DNA of 26,155 nt from an uncultured Clostridia bacterium (GTDB lineage: Bacteria; Bacillota; Clostridia; Christensenellales; Borkfalkiaceae). A model generated the notes under the pieces. The model saw only the letters and a list, made by a program, of their open reading frames with translations. It was not told where the DNA came from and made no database searches. Each line of letters opens with the position of its first letter. Position 1 is the stretch's first letter. Shown here piece after piece: positions 1 through 7,092 of the stretch. Made by a program: the position numbers and the translations under genes. The stretch covers positions 1 through 26,155 of the forward strand of contig CAMWQS010000006.1 of assembly GCA_947176485.1 (NCBI GenBank), in the 5' to 3' direction.

Positions 1-841
1 CATCAAAACACTTGGCGCAATTATTTCTAATATTTTTTAATCTATCTAAAGCAGAGGGATGAGAAGCCTGTTTACCTGGAAAGCCAAGATTGCATTCAAT
101 CAAATGAAAAAGCACAAAAATTTCTATATACATTGCTAAATTAATTTGGTTATTTTTCTTATTTACCATAGTATGTAACCATTTTACCGCTTGAATATCT
201 GCTGCATACTCTTTTTCTTGCTCTGTAGTATTCGCACCATACAAAAAGTTTTTGATAGAAAAGTCTTCTGATATAGAAATTCCATCAAAATGATTTAAAT
301 AAATATGTGCTAACTCATGAGCTAATATAAATTGTTCGTTTGCAATCGTTAAAATAGTGATTATTAACGAACTTTCATGCGGTATCTTTTCCTTAGGATA
401 AATTGGTAATGTCTTGTTAGAGTTAGGCGTTAAATAGCAATCGATAAGTGGAGCATAATATCTCGCAAATCCTTGAATGTCAGCGCCATCTATTATTTCT
501 TGAGCGGACACAAATTGAATCTCGCGGTAAGAGTGTATTAAAGCTAACAATCTTTCATTTAAAGTGACCAGATATTCCCCGTTGTCCGCCTTTTTTGAAA
601 AGGCATTAATAGAAGCAATAGGAACGATTTTTATTAATGTTGAATCAAAGACCCTTCTTTCATCGATAGACATAGATGATAATAGCGGCTCGGCAAGAAT
701 TGTATTTGCATAATCAAATTTTTCAAATATAGGAAGCAATTCTTTATATGTTTTTCCATATCTATCAATAAAAATATCGTCTCTATCACAACTTACAGTT
801 ACGGTAGATAGGATGTTTTCATAAATCTCTTTTGCCGTCAT
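1..841 (-). CDS. HExxH zinc metallopeptidase-like protein, C-terminus cut by window edge
   Basis: My own reverse-strand translation is open from an ATG at 841 to the window start, giving 280 residues and no stop. An AGGAG sits about ten bases upstream of the ATG. The protein contains HELAH at residues 175-179, the zinc-binding HExxH signature, followed by E211-x-x-x-D215 (E-Y-A-A-D), a typical place for the third ligand. A later H261-P-S with D266-R267 resembles the HP...R element of M48-type peptidases. There is no signal peptide or membrane segment in the visible part. The first 150 residues match nothing I recognise. It is the third gene of a minus-strand unit, 61 bases behind the RNase J-like gene. 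The motif makes a metallopeptidase likely; whether it is M48-like, ImmA/IrrE-like or U49-like is open, and its substrate is unknown. Confidence 0.72.
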   Translation of the reverse strand, partial: MTAKEIYENILSTVTVSCDRDDIFIDRYGKTYKELLPIFEKFDYANTILAEPLLSSMSIDERRVFDSTLIKIVPIASINAFSKKADNGEYLVTLNERLLALIHSYREIQFVSAQEIIDGADIQGFARYYAPLIDCYLTPNSNKTLPIYPKEKIPHESSLIITILTIANEQFILAHELAHIYLNHFDGISISEDFSIKNFLYGANTTEQEKEYAADIQAVKWLHTMVNKKNNQINLAMYIEIFVLFHLIECNLGFPGKQASHPSALDRLKNIRNNCAKCFD

Positions 842-902
842 GTTATTTTCTCTCCTAAGTTTTTACGCATCTGTCCATTAATAAAATCGTTATAAGAAAA
901 GC

Positions 903-2117
903 TTAAATTACAAAAACGTCTCCGTCATTCAATATTCTTATTTCACCACTAATTCCCAACTCCTTTATTATTTCAGGGCTTTCGCTATGAATCGGAATAA
1001 TAGTTTTTGCTTCTGTTGTTTCGCAAACCTTTTTAATTTCATCAACGCTTGCGTGTCCGCTTGTATGCAGGTTTACCATTTGGCAACCACAGTTCAAAGC
1101 GTTATTTATAAAATTGCTTTTGTATTCGTCAAATGCAGGTTGTGCTTTGTCTAAATATCCACTCCACATTGAATAAATCAATAGGCTGTTCGGAAATGCT
1201 TTAATAGCTTTTTGAGTAGTGTAATTTGCTCTACCCAAAAAGAAAAACCCTTTTTCTGTCATAAAAGTATGTAAATTTTTTCCATAAGAATATATCTTTC
1301 GTCTATTGAAATTATAAAACTGCGACTCTGCGTTTTGTGTAACGACTTTAAGTATCTCCTCTTGAAAATCTTTTTCGCAAACTATAAACGGCTTGTCGGT
1401 TTTCAGCGCCGCATTATAAAACTCTGCTATTGTATCTATATTTGTAGAACTGCAAAGTGCAAAAACATATTTATTTTCACGCAAAAGTTCTTCGGCTTTC
1501 AAGCCGAGTTCGTGTTCGGTAAAAACTTGTTCGTTTGTGCGGGAAAGCATAGTGCCTTCCGTAATAAGCACATCTATATTCTTACAATATTTTTCAAATA
1601 CCGCAAGCATTTTGCCGCCTCGTGCATCGTGCATACGAAAATCGCCTGTATGTAAAATACGTTTGCCGTCAGCCTCAATCAGTAACATATATGCATCAAA
1701 TGCCGAATGATCTATCGTGTAGGGCGTTACCTTAATATCGCAAAAATAAAGAGGCTTGCTAACGACGTATTCGTTAAAGTTTTGTATTCTTTGTGGATTG
1801 CCTTTATTAAGTTTTGTTTTCAATGTGTTTTGTACTACCGCGTAAATCTGTTTGGCAACCTTGCCCATATAAATCGGAATATGCGGTAATACCTTTTCAA
1901 ACATTCCTACGTGGTCGCCGTGATAGTGGGTAATAAGCACCGCATTACAATCCGGCGTTCCTTTGGTTACGCCGTCTATCTCAAGCGGTTTTTGTTCGGC
2001 GTGATTAGATGAGGGCAATTCCTCGCCCATATCAATTATTATTCTTGCGGTTGCGGTTTTTATTTCGGTAACACAGCCGCCTATTTGATGTGTTCCGCGA
2101 TATATTTTTATTTGCAT
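903..2117 (-). CDS. MBL-fold/beta-CASP (RNase J-like) nuclease
   Basis: This 404-residue protein has the full metallo-beta-lactamase metal motif: HYHGDH at 64-69, H137, and D159 in TGDF. It also has the three beta-CASP motifs expected of RNase J/CPSF nucleases: E187 in TEGT, HTSGHAS at 351-357, and H377 in PIHSE. Family knowledge therefore points to a two-metal RNA (or DNA) nuclease. It is shorter than housekeeping RNase J (about 550 residues) and lacks room for the C-terminal dimerisation domain, so it is probably an accessory paralogue. The ATG lies inside the end of the preceding PD-(D/E)XK gene (10-base overlap) with only a weak ribosome site, suggesting translational coupling. Base composition is AT-rich compared with the sugar genes downstream. 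The nuclease fold is firm; the substrate is not known. Confidence 0.85.
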   Translation of the reverse strand: MQIKIYRGTHQIGGCVTEIKTATARIIIDMGEELPSSNHAEQKPLEIDGVTKGTPDCNAVLITHYHGDHVGMFEKVLPHIPIYMGKVAKQIYAVVQNTLKTKLNKGNPQRIQNFNEYVVSKPLYFCDIKVTPYTIDHSAFDAYMLLIEADGKRILHTGDFRMHDARGGKMLAVFEKYCKNIDVLITEGTMLSRTNEQVFTEHELGLKAEELLRENKYVFALCSSTNIDTIAEFYNAALKTDKPFIVCEKDFQEEILKVVTQNAESQFYNFNRRKIYSYGKNLHTFMTEKGFFFLGRANYTTQKAIKAFPNSLLIYSMWSGYLDKAQPAFDEYKSNFINNALNCGCQMVNLHTSGHASVDEIKKVCETTEAKTIIPIHSESPEIIKELGISGEIRILNDGDVFVI

Positions 2118-2935
2118 AAACTATTCCAAATTTCGTCAGTTGACGGTCTTTCTTCTTTCTTAACAAAAACTACATTGTTTGTTCCAAGCGAGGAAGTTAC
2201 GGTATCTATGCTGTAAGAATTATTTTCGGTAAGGTTTACCGTCAACGGCGTTTCGTAAACAAGCAATTTTGCAGGCTGAACAAGTTTTTTTGGTGCAGGA
2301 TATTGTGTTCCGAAAAGACGGTTGATTATCTCAATGTGATTTGCGTATTGACTGATTATCGTTTGAGCCTGTTCTGCAATCGCAGATGAATACATATTGA
2401 CTTGTTCAATTACTTTCGGCAGGCTTCCGCACTTAACATTTACACGCCTATCCGAAAAAACTTTGCCCTCAACAAACATAATTTCGCCCGACGGCAGGTT
2501 GTATAGCACTAAATCACACTTTTTCCCAGCGCCAATATTGCCATTGAGATTAACTTCAATGTCGAGAACGACAGTGTCAAAAAAGTGTTTTCTATTAAAT
2601 GTAAGACCATATAACGCATTTAGCAATCTACGCTCTTTATCATTGCCTTTCGTGCTTGTAAACTTGCTTACAACTTGTTTTTTCGCATTTTCGTAAGGCG
2701 ATAAATTCCCATCTTCACAACCGTATTTTTCAAAGTTTTTGTCTCTCGAAAACTTACCGTTGGAAAACTTGTACAAGCAACCACCTTCGTAATAGAAATA
2801 TATCTCGTTTTTTCTTATAGCGGGGAAAACTACACCCGATAAAATATCTTTTTTAAGAAGATTAAAAAGCTCTGTATTCTTATCTCCTAATAAGGCGGAT
2901 ATTTGTTTTTCGTCTAAACTGCGTATAAAACTCAT
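2108..2935 (-). CDS. PD-(D/E)XK (RecB-like) nuclease-domain protein
   Basis: I place the start at the ATG at 2935 (275 residues). The GTG at 2941 overlaps the CGGAG ribosome site that serves this ATG with a five-base gap. The middle of the protein reads like a PD-(D/E)XK core: a strand with D125-I-E127, then D141 in KKCDLVLY, then E156-G-K158 at the end of the next strand (FVEGK), followed by a helix with Q178-V-N-M-Y182. That is the QxxxY motif seen in RecB, AddB and Cas4 nucleases. No helicase, zinc or membrane segments are visible. The first 90 residues are unrecognised, with a Tyr-rich YFYYEGG stretch. It is the first gene of the minus-strand unit and is coupled to the MBL nuclease gene. 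The motif order and spacing support the call, but a profile search would be needed to make it firm. Confidence 0.68.
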   Translation of the reverse strand: MSFIRSLDEKQISALLGDKNTELFNLLKKDILSGVVFPAIRKNEIYFYYEGGCLYKFSNGKFSRDKNFEKYGCEDGNLSPYENAKKQVVSKFTSTKGNDKERRLLNALYGLTFNRKHFFDTVVLDIEVNLNGNIGAGKKCDLVLYNLPSGEIMFVEGKVFSDRRVNVKCGSLPKVIEQVNMYSSAIAEQAQTIISQYANHIEIINRLFGTQYPAPKKLVQPAKLLVYETPLTVNLTENNSYSIDTVTSSLGTNNVVFVKKEERPSTDEIWNSLCK

Positions 2936-2964
2936 AATCACTCCGTTTGTATTCCAATGGCTAT

Positions 2965-2993
2965 ATTATAACAAATTTACTCGATTATTGCAA
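2965..2993 (-). promoter_or_regulatory. Near-consensus sigma-A promoter of the nuclease/peptidase unit
   Basis: Read on the minus strand, TTGCAA (2993-2988) and a perfect TATAAT (2970-2965) are separated by 17 bases. Transcription would begin near 2958, leaving a leader of about 20 bases before the ATG at 2935. The -35 box covers the TTG that could otherwise be taken as the start of the plus-strand membrane protein gene, which favours the ATG at 3009 for that gene. Confidence 0.8.
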
Positions 2994-3008
2994 TTATCTA
3001 CCGTAATA

Positions 3009-3479
3009 ATGAATGATAAGCTATTCGACAAAAAAGTCATAAAAACATTTTTCACCGTCCGTTCCAAAAAAGTCGATTACGTTTTCTCCAAATCTCTCGT
3101 ATGCTTTACGGGCGGCGCAATAATGATACTTGCGTACTTTATCGGCGCAATGCTCGGCGGCGCAATCGGCGGACTTCCGTTCACTATGGACGGCTTCAAC
3201 GCGGGTGGAATAATCGCTTGTCTGTTCGCTAAAATCTTCCTCGTTGCGGTATTCGTTGCAATATTCTTAACCTTCGCAGTCGTCGCAAAACAGCGCACCT
3301 GGCTTTCGATACTTCTTTCACTCGGCGTGGGCGCGTTTATGTTTATGATGATACCGATGATGACCCCCTTAAACGCAAACTTTATACACGTCGTTATGAA
3401 CCTTGCCGGCGGCGCAATCTTCGCTGTAGGGTTGGGCGCAATATCCAACTTAATACTCAACAAAACCAGCTTGGTTTAA
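3009..3479 (+). CDS. Small four-helix membrane protein of unknown function
   Basis: The 156-residue protein starts MNDKLFDKKV and contains four strongly hydrophobic, Gly/Ala-rich stretches, at about residues 28-56, 67-93, 97-117 and 124-148, separated by short loops. It has a basic N-terminus (KKVIKTFF, RSKKV) that should stay in the cytoplasm. I recognise no family motif. A TTG at 2988 is an alternative in-frame start but lies in the -35 box of the divergent promoter. Neither start has a good ribosome site, so expression may be weak or leaderless. The gene is flanked by the divergent nuclease unit and by its own terminator, so it appears to be a stand-alone unit. The GC-rich third positions resemble the downstream genes, not the AT-rich cassette. 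Confidence 0.7.
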   Translation: MNDKLFDKKVIKTFFTVRSKKVDYVFSKSLVCFTGGAIMILAYFIGAMLGGAIGGLPFTMDGFNAGGIIACLFAKIFLVAVFVAIFLTFAVVAKQRTWLSILLSLGVGAFMFMMIPMMTPLNANFIHVVMNLAGGAIFAVGLGAISNLILNKTSLV

Positions 3480-3486
3480 TATTCTT

Positions 3487-3521
3487 AATAACCCCGGAGG
3501 TTAACCTTCGGGGTTATTTTT
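3487..3521 (+). terminator. Intrinsic terminator after the four-helix membrane protein
   Basis: A 14-base stem (AATAACCCCGGAGG with CCTTCGGGGTTATT, one G.U pair) closes a TTAA loop and runs into a T tract. It lies seven bases past the stop codon and separates this gene from the cupin promoter. Confidence 0.9.
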
Positions 3522-3580
3522 GTACATATAAAACTCGTTTATAAAAAATCTCTAATTTCACAGCATTTTATCAAATTGTA

Positions 3581-3589
3581 TGATATAAT
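3581..3589 (+). promoter_or_regulatory. Extended -10 promoter of the cupin-deacetylase unit
   Basis: TGATATAAT fits an extended -10 element (TGn then TATAAT). No clear -35 box lies 16-18 bases upstream, as is common for extended -10 promoters. It is followed by AAAAGGAG and the cupin ATG at 3610. The same nine bases occur upstream of the hexuronate operon and the pectin methylesterase gene. Confidence 0.65.
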
Positions 3590-3609
3590 AAATAAGAAAA
3601 GGAGTTAAT

Positions 3610-4017
3610 ATGGACAAAGAAAATTTAAGCGTTTTCCCCGTAGGCAATAAAAACGACGCGTACGCAAAGTACTTCGTCGGTCAAAGCTACCTAAATATGC
3701 TTTCCACCGAACAGGTCGGCATCGCCAACGTAACCTTCGAACCCCGCTGTCGCAACAACTGGCATATCCACCACGCCGATAAGGGCGGCGGCCAAATCTT
3801 GCTCGTTACCGCGGGCAAAGGCTGGTATCAGGAGTGGGGCAAAGCACCCCGCGCCTTAAAGGCGGGCGACGTGGTCAATATCCCCGCGGGCGTAAAGCAC
3901 TGGCACGGCGCGGCAAAGGACGGCTATTTCCAGCACCTTGCAATAGAGGTCCCCGCCAAAAACGGCAAAACGGAGTGGTGTGAGCCCGTCCTTGACGCAG
4001 ACTACGACAAATTATAA
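3610..4017 (+). CDS. Single-domain cupin protein
   Basis: The 135-residue protein is a small cupin. Motif 1 reads WHIHH (H52, H54) with Q62 where many members have Glu. Motif 2 reads GDVVNIPAGVKHWHG with H97 (and H99). These residues would hold one metal ion in a beta-barrel. Cupins of this size, related to the carboxymuconolactone decarboxylase-associated group, often sit next to aldo/keto reductases and act on sugars, quinones or small carbonyls; the exact substrate cannot be read from sequence. The start is well supported by AAAAGGAG six bases upstream. It is the first gene of a six-gene unit, and the aldo/keto reductase begins 16 bases after its stop. No signal peptide, so it is cytoplasmic. 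Confidence 0.88.
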   Translation: MDKENLSVFPVGNKNDAYAKYFVGQSYLNMLSTEQVGIANVTFEPRCRNNWHIHHADKGGGQILLVTAGKGWYQEWGKAPRALKAGDVVNIPAGVKHWHGAAKDGYFQHLAIEVPAKNGKTEWCEPVLDADYDKL

Positions 4018-4033
4018 TTTTAGGAGCGCGTTT

Positions 4034-5149
4034 ATGGAGTATAGAAAACTTCCTCGCGGCACCGAACTTATCGGTACCCTCGGACTGGGAATGGGCGGCA
4101 TACAAAAATGCTCCCCCGAAGAAATAGAGGCGGTCGTTTCCCGCGCTATCGAGCACGGTATCAACTTTTTCGATTTGTGCGCTGGCGGTAAAAGCGTGTA
4201 CGAGCCCTTCGGCAAAGCCATAGCGGGCAAGCGCGACAAGGTTTACTTTCAGCTTCACTTCGGCGCAGTCTATAAGGAAAACGGCGAATACGGTTGGTCG
4301 CGCAACTTAAAGACCATTAAAAATACCTTCGAGTGGGAAATGAAAGCCCTCGGCACCGACTATATCGATTTCGGCTTTCTTCACTGTATCGACGAAGACA
4401 GCGACCTAAACGATATCATAAATAACGGCATTCTTGATTTTGTAAAAGACCTTAAAGAGAAGGGCGTCGTTCGCCATATCGGTTTTTCTTCGCACACGCC
4501 AAGCGTTGCCAACAAGCTGCTCGATACGGGAATAATCGATTTAATGATGTTTTCCGTCAACCCCGCATACGATTTGGAGCGCGGCGACGAGTACGGCATC
4601 GGCACCACCAACGAGCGCGCCGCTCTAATGCGCCGTTGCGAAAAAGAGGGAGTGGGTATATCCGTAATGAAGCCCTTCCACGGCGGACAGCTTTTGGCGG
4701 ATAACACTTCGCCCTTCAAAAAAGCTTTAACAAAAAACCAGTGCATACAGTACTGCCTTGACAGACCCGCCGTTCTCGCGGTCGTGCCCGGTGTAAGAAA
4801 CCTAAACGACTTGTACGAGCTGTTAAAATACCCCGCCTCAAAACCCGACGAACGCGACTATTCTTTGATAGGAGAGTTCACGCCCGAGTCTGCCGTGGGC
4901 AACTGCGTATACTGCAACCACTGCCAGCCCTGCCCCGCGGGCATAGATATCGGCATCGTAAACAAGTATTACGATTTATCCCTTGCGGGCGATAAAATGG
5001 CGGCAAACCACTACGATAAGCTTTTAATAAAAGCTGACGCTTGCGTAAAGTGCGGGCACTGCGACAAGCGTTGCCCGTTCAAAGTAAAACAGCAAGCCAA
5101 AATGCAAATCATCGCCGACTACTTCGGCAAGGGTGTCAAAAATGACTGA
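4034..5149 (+). CDS. Aldo/keto reductase fused to a two-cluster 4Fe-4S domain
   Basis: I choose the ATG at 4034 (371 residues), preceded by AGGAG; an upstream in-frame start at 3980 would overlap the cupin gene and has no ribosome site. Residues 1-270 form an aldo/keto reductase barrel (COG1453-like): D47, Y56 and H117 of the classical tetrad are present, but the catalytic Lys position (RDKVYFQLHFG) carries H75. The C-terminus holds two cluster motifs, C291-x2-C294-x2-C297-x2-C300-P and C337-x2-C340-x2-C343-x3-C347-P, so electrons may come through iron-sulfur clusters as well as NAD(P)H. It probably oxidises or reduces a sugar or related carbonyl in the cytoplasm. It is followed by the DUF1893 gene with an eight-base overlap. 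Confidence 0.88.
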   Translation: MEYRKLPRGTELIGTLGLGMGGIQKCSPEEIEAVVSRAIEHGINFFDLCAGGKSVYEPFGKAIAGKRDKVYFQLHFGAVYKENGEYGWSRNLKTIKNTFEWEMKALGTDYIDFGFLHCIDEDSDLNDIINNGILDFVKDLKEKGVVRHIGFSSHTPSVANKLLDTGIIDLMMFSVNPAYDLERGDEYGIGTTNERAALMRRCEKEGVGISVMKPFHGGQLLADNTSPFKKALTKNQCIQYCLDRPAVLAVVPGVRNLNDLYELLKYPASKPDERDYSLIGEFTPESAVGNCVYCNHCQPCPAGIDIGIVNKYYDLSLAGDKMAANHYDKLLIKADACVKCGHCDKRCPFKVKQQAKMQIIADYFGKGVKND

Positions 5150-5549
5150 TATACAAATTGCAAAAGCTAACCTTGAAGGGCACACTATTTGCCTATGCAA
5201 AAACGGCAAGTGCCTTTACAGCGAAAGTCGCGGCATCTCGCCAATGATGAACATCATTGCAGACGGCGTTGACCTTGCGGGCTACTCTGTCGCGGACTTA
5301 ATCGTCGGCAAGGCGGCGGCACTGCTCTTTGTAAAGTGCGGTATAAAGGAGGTCTACGCCAAAACCCTTTCCGAAGGCGGCAAAAAAGTTTTGGAAGAAA
5401 ACGGCGTGCCCGTAACCTTTCAAACCCTAACGGAAAAAATTATCAACCGCGACGGCACGGATATCTGCCCCATGGAAAAAGCGGTAGCCGCCACGGATAA
5501 CCCCGAAGAGGCGTACACCCTTATAAAACAAACCCTCAGCACACTCTAA
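5142..5549 (+). CDS. DUF1893 family protein (deaminase-like fold)
   Basis: The 135-residue protein matches what I know of DUF1893, the TM1506-type family: an N-terminal ICLCKNGKCLYSESRGI hairpin, a central DLIVGKAAALLFVKCGIKEVYA helix-strand, and a conserved CPME near the end (residues 110-113). The family has a cytidine-deaminase-like fold, but its reaction is not established and I see no HxE/PCxxC deaminase zinc site. The ATG at 5142 overlaps the last eight bases of the reductase gene and has AAGGGTG upstream; a GTG at 5133 is in frame but sits in that ribosome site. DUF1893 genes commonly travel with iron-sulfur aldo/keto reductases in clostridia (my recollection), so the two may act together. 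Cytoplasmic. Confidence 0.8.
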   Translation: MTDIQIAKANLEGHTICLCKNGKCLYSESRGISPMMNIIADGVDLAGYSVADLIVGKAAALLFVKCGIKEVYAKTLSEGGKKVLEENGVPVTFQTLTEKIINRDGTDICPMEKAVAATDNPEEAYTLIKQTLSTL

Positions 5550-5567
5550 AACATTTAAGGTGAACTA

Positions 5568-7067
5568 ATGAAATACGAAAACCCCGTTTTGCTTTCCGAT
5601 TATTCAGACCCCGACGTAATAAGGGTAGGGGACGATTTTTATATGGTTGCGTCCAGCTTCAACCACGTGCCGGGCGTGCCCGTTCTGCACTCCAAAAACT
5701 TAGTGGAGTGGGAAATTATCAACTACGTCTTGGACGAGCTTCCCTTCGAAAAGTTCAACAAGGTCCAACACGGCAACGGTGCGTGGGCTCCGTCCATAAG
5801 GTACCACAACGGCAAATTCTATTGCCTTATTCCCTTCCCCGACGAGGGCATCTTCGTCGCAGAGGCTACCGACCCCTACGGCAAATGGTCGCTGCTTCGC
5901 CCCCTTTTAACGGGAGCGGGCTACGAGGACCCTTGCCCCGTGTGGGCGGACGGCAAGTGCTATATCGTGTTCGCCTTCGTCAAAAGCAGAATAGGCTTCA
6001 ACTCCCGCCTTGCCGTAATCGAGGCGGACGAGGACTTGAAAACCGTCAAGGGCGACTATAAAATCATCTACGACGGGCGCGACCTTGCCCCGAAGATAGA
6101 GGGTCCCAAAATTTACAAGCACGGCAAATACTTTTATATCCTCGCCCCTGCGGGTGGCGTAAAGACGGGTTGGCAGGTCGCCCTCAGAAGTAAAGAAATC
6201 TACGGCGACTGGGAAACCAAAATCGTAATGCTCCAAGGAGACACGCCCGTCAACGGCCCCCACCAAGGCGCGCTAATCGACCTGGACGATAACGGCGAAA
6301 AGTGGGCGTTTATGCACTTTCAGGATATGGGCGCGTACGGTAGGGTGGTACACTTGCAACCCGCAGTTTGGCGCGACGGTTGGGTTATCTGCGGCAAGTC
6401 GGAGGACGACGGACTTGCGGGCACGCCCGTTTTAAGCGGCGATTACCCTGTCGAGGTTATAACGGGCGCAAAAATCGACCCGTCCGACGAGTTCGACGGC
6501 GACAAGCTTTCCCTCGTGTGGCAGACCCCCGCCAATCCCAATACGGAGTGGTATTCCTTCAAGCACGGCTTGAAACTCAATTGCGTGCCGCACGAAGAAC
6601 CCGCCCTTTCCGACCTTCCGCAGCTTATAATGCAAAAGGTTCAGTACAAAAACTTCGCCGTTAATTCCAAGTGCAAACTAAATTTGGTAAACGACGGCGA
6701 CGAAGTGGGCTTCACCGTATTCGGCAAAAAGTACGCGTACTGCTGCGTAGTGCGCCGCGACGGGCAGAACTTCCTTGAAATCCGCAAGGGTGAAATCGGC
6801 GGCGGGGAGGACGAAACCCTCGCCAAAAGCCAGCCCTACGACGAAGGCAGCGTAACCTTCAAGCTGTCCGCCAAGTTCGAAAGCCCCAACCGTTTGGCTT
6901 ATAAATTCTCTTTCGGCGGCAGTGCGTTCACCCATATATTCTACGCCGAGGCGGGCGCGTGGACGGGCGCGAAAATCGGCATCTACGCCCGCGGCACCGA
7001 GCCAAGCAAAGGCAACGCAACCTTTAAGTATTTCAGAGTTACTTGTACAGATAATCGCATAAAATAA
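5568..7067 (+). CDS. GH43 glycoside hydrolase (arabinofuranosidase/xylosidase type), cytoplasmic
   Basis: The 499-residue protein has a five-bladed propeller GH43 domain at about 1-300 and a concanavalin-A-like GH43 C-terminal domain at about 310-499, opened by the DEFDGDKLSLVWQ motif. The inverting catalytic triad is visible: D14 in SDPDVI (base), D121 in GYEDPCPVW (pKa modulator) and E178 in KIEGPKIY (acid). This two-domain layout is typical of GH43 beta-xylosidases and alpha-L-arabinofuranosidases (subfamily 12-like), which trim side chains from oligosaccharides. There is no signal peptide, so it should act on imported oligomers. The start has AAGGTG upstream and lies 18 bases after the DUF1893 gene. 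Next to a pectin operon, arabinose side chains of pectin are a reasonable substrate, but that is inference. Confidence 0.9.
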   Translation: MKYENPVLLSDYSDPDVIRVGDDFYMVASSFNHVPGVPVLHSKNLVEWEIINYVLDELPFEKFNKVQHGNGAWAPSIRYHNGKFYCLIPFPDEGIFVAEATDPYGKWSLLRPLLTGAGYEDPCPVWADGKCYIVFAFVKSRIGFNSRLAVIEADEDLKTVKGDYKIIYDGRDLAPKIEGPKIYKHGKYFYILAPAGGVKTGWQVALRSKEIYGDWETKIVMLQGDTPVNGPHQGALIDLDDNGEKWAFMHFQDMGAYGRVVHLQPAVWRDGWVICGKSEDDGLAGTPVLSGDYPVEVITGAKIDPSDEFDGDKLSLVWQTPANPNTEWYSFKHGLKLNCVPHEEPALSDLPQLIMQKVQYKNFAVNSKCKLNLVNDGDEVGFTVFGKKYAYCCVVRRDGQNFLEIRKGEIGGGEDETLAKSQPYDEGSVTFKLSAKFESPNRLAYKFSFGGSAFTHIFYAEAGAWTGAKIGIYARGTEPSKGNATFKYFRVTCTDNRIK

Positions 7068-7092
7068 TTTTTAAAGGAGGGCTGCGTTCAGT

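Noticed and set aside
2988..3008. TTG at 2988 as start of the four-helix membrane protein
   Set aside because: It lies within the -35 box of the divergent promoter and has no ribosome site; the ATG at 3009 is preferred, though its own site is also weak.
3980..4033. N-terminal extension of the aldo/keto reductase
   Set aside because: It would overlap the cupin end, lacks a ribosome site, and the barrel begins after the ATG at 4034, which has AGGAG.
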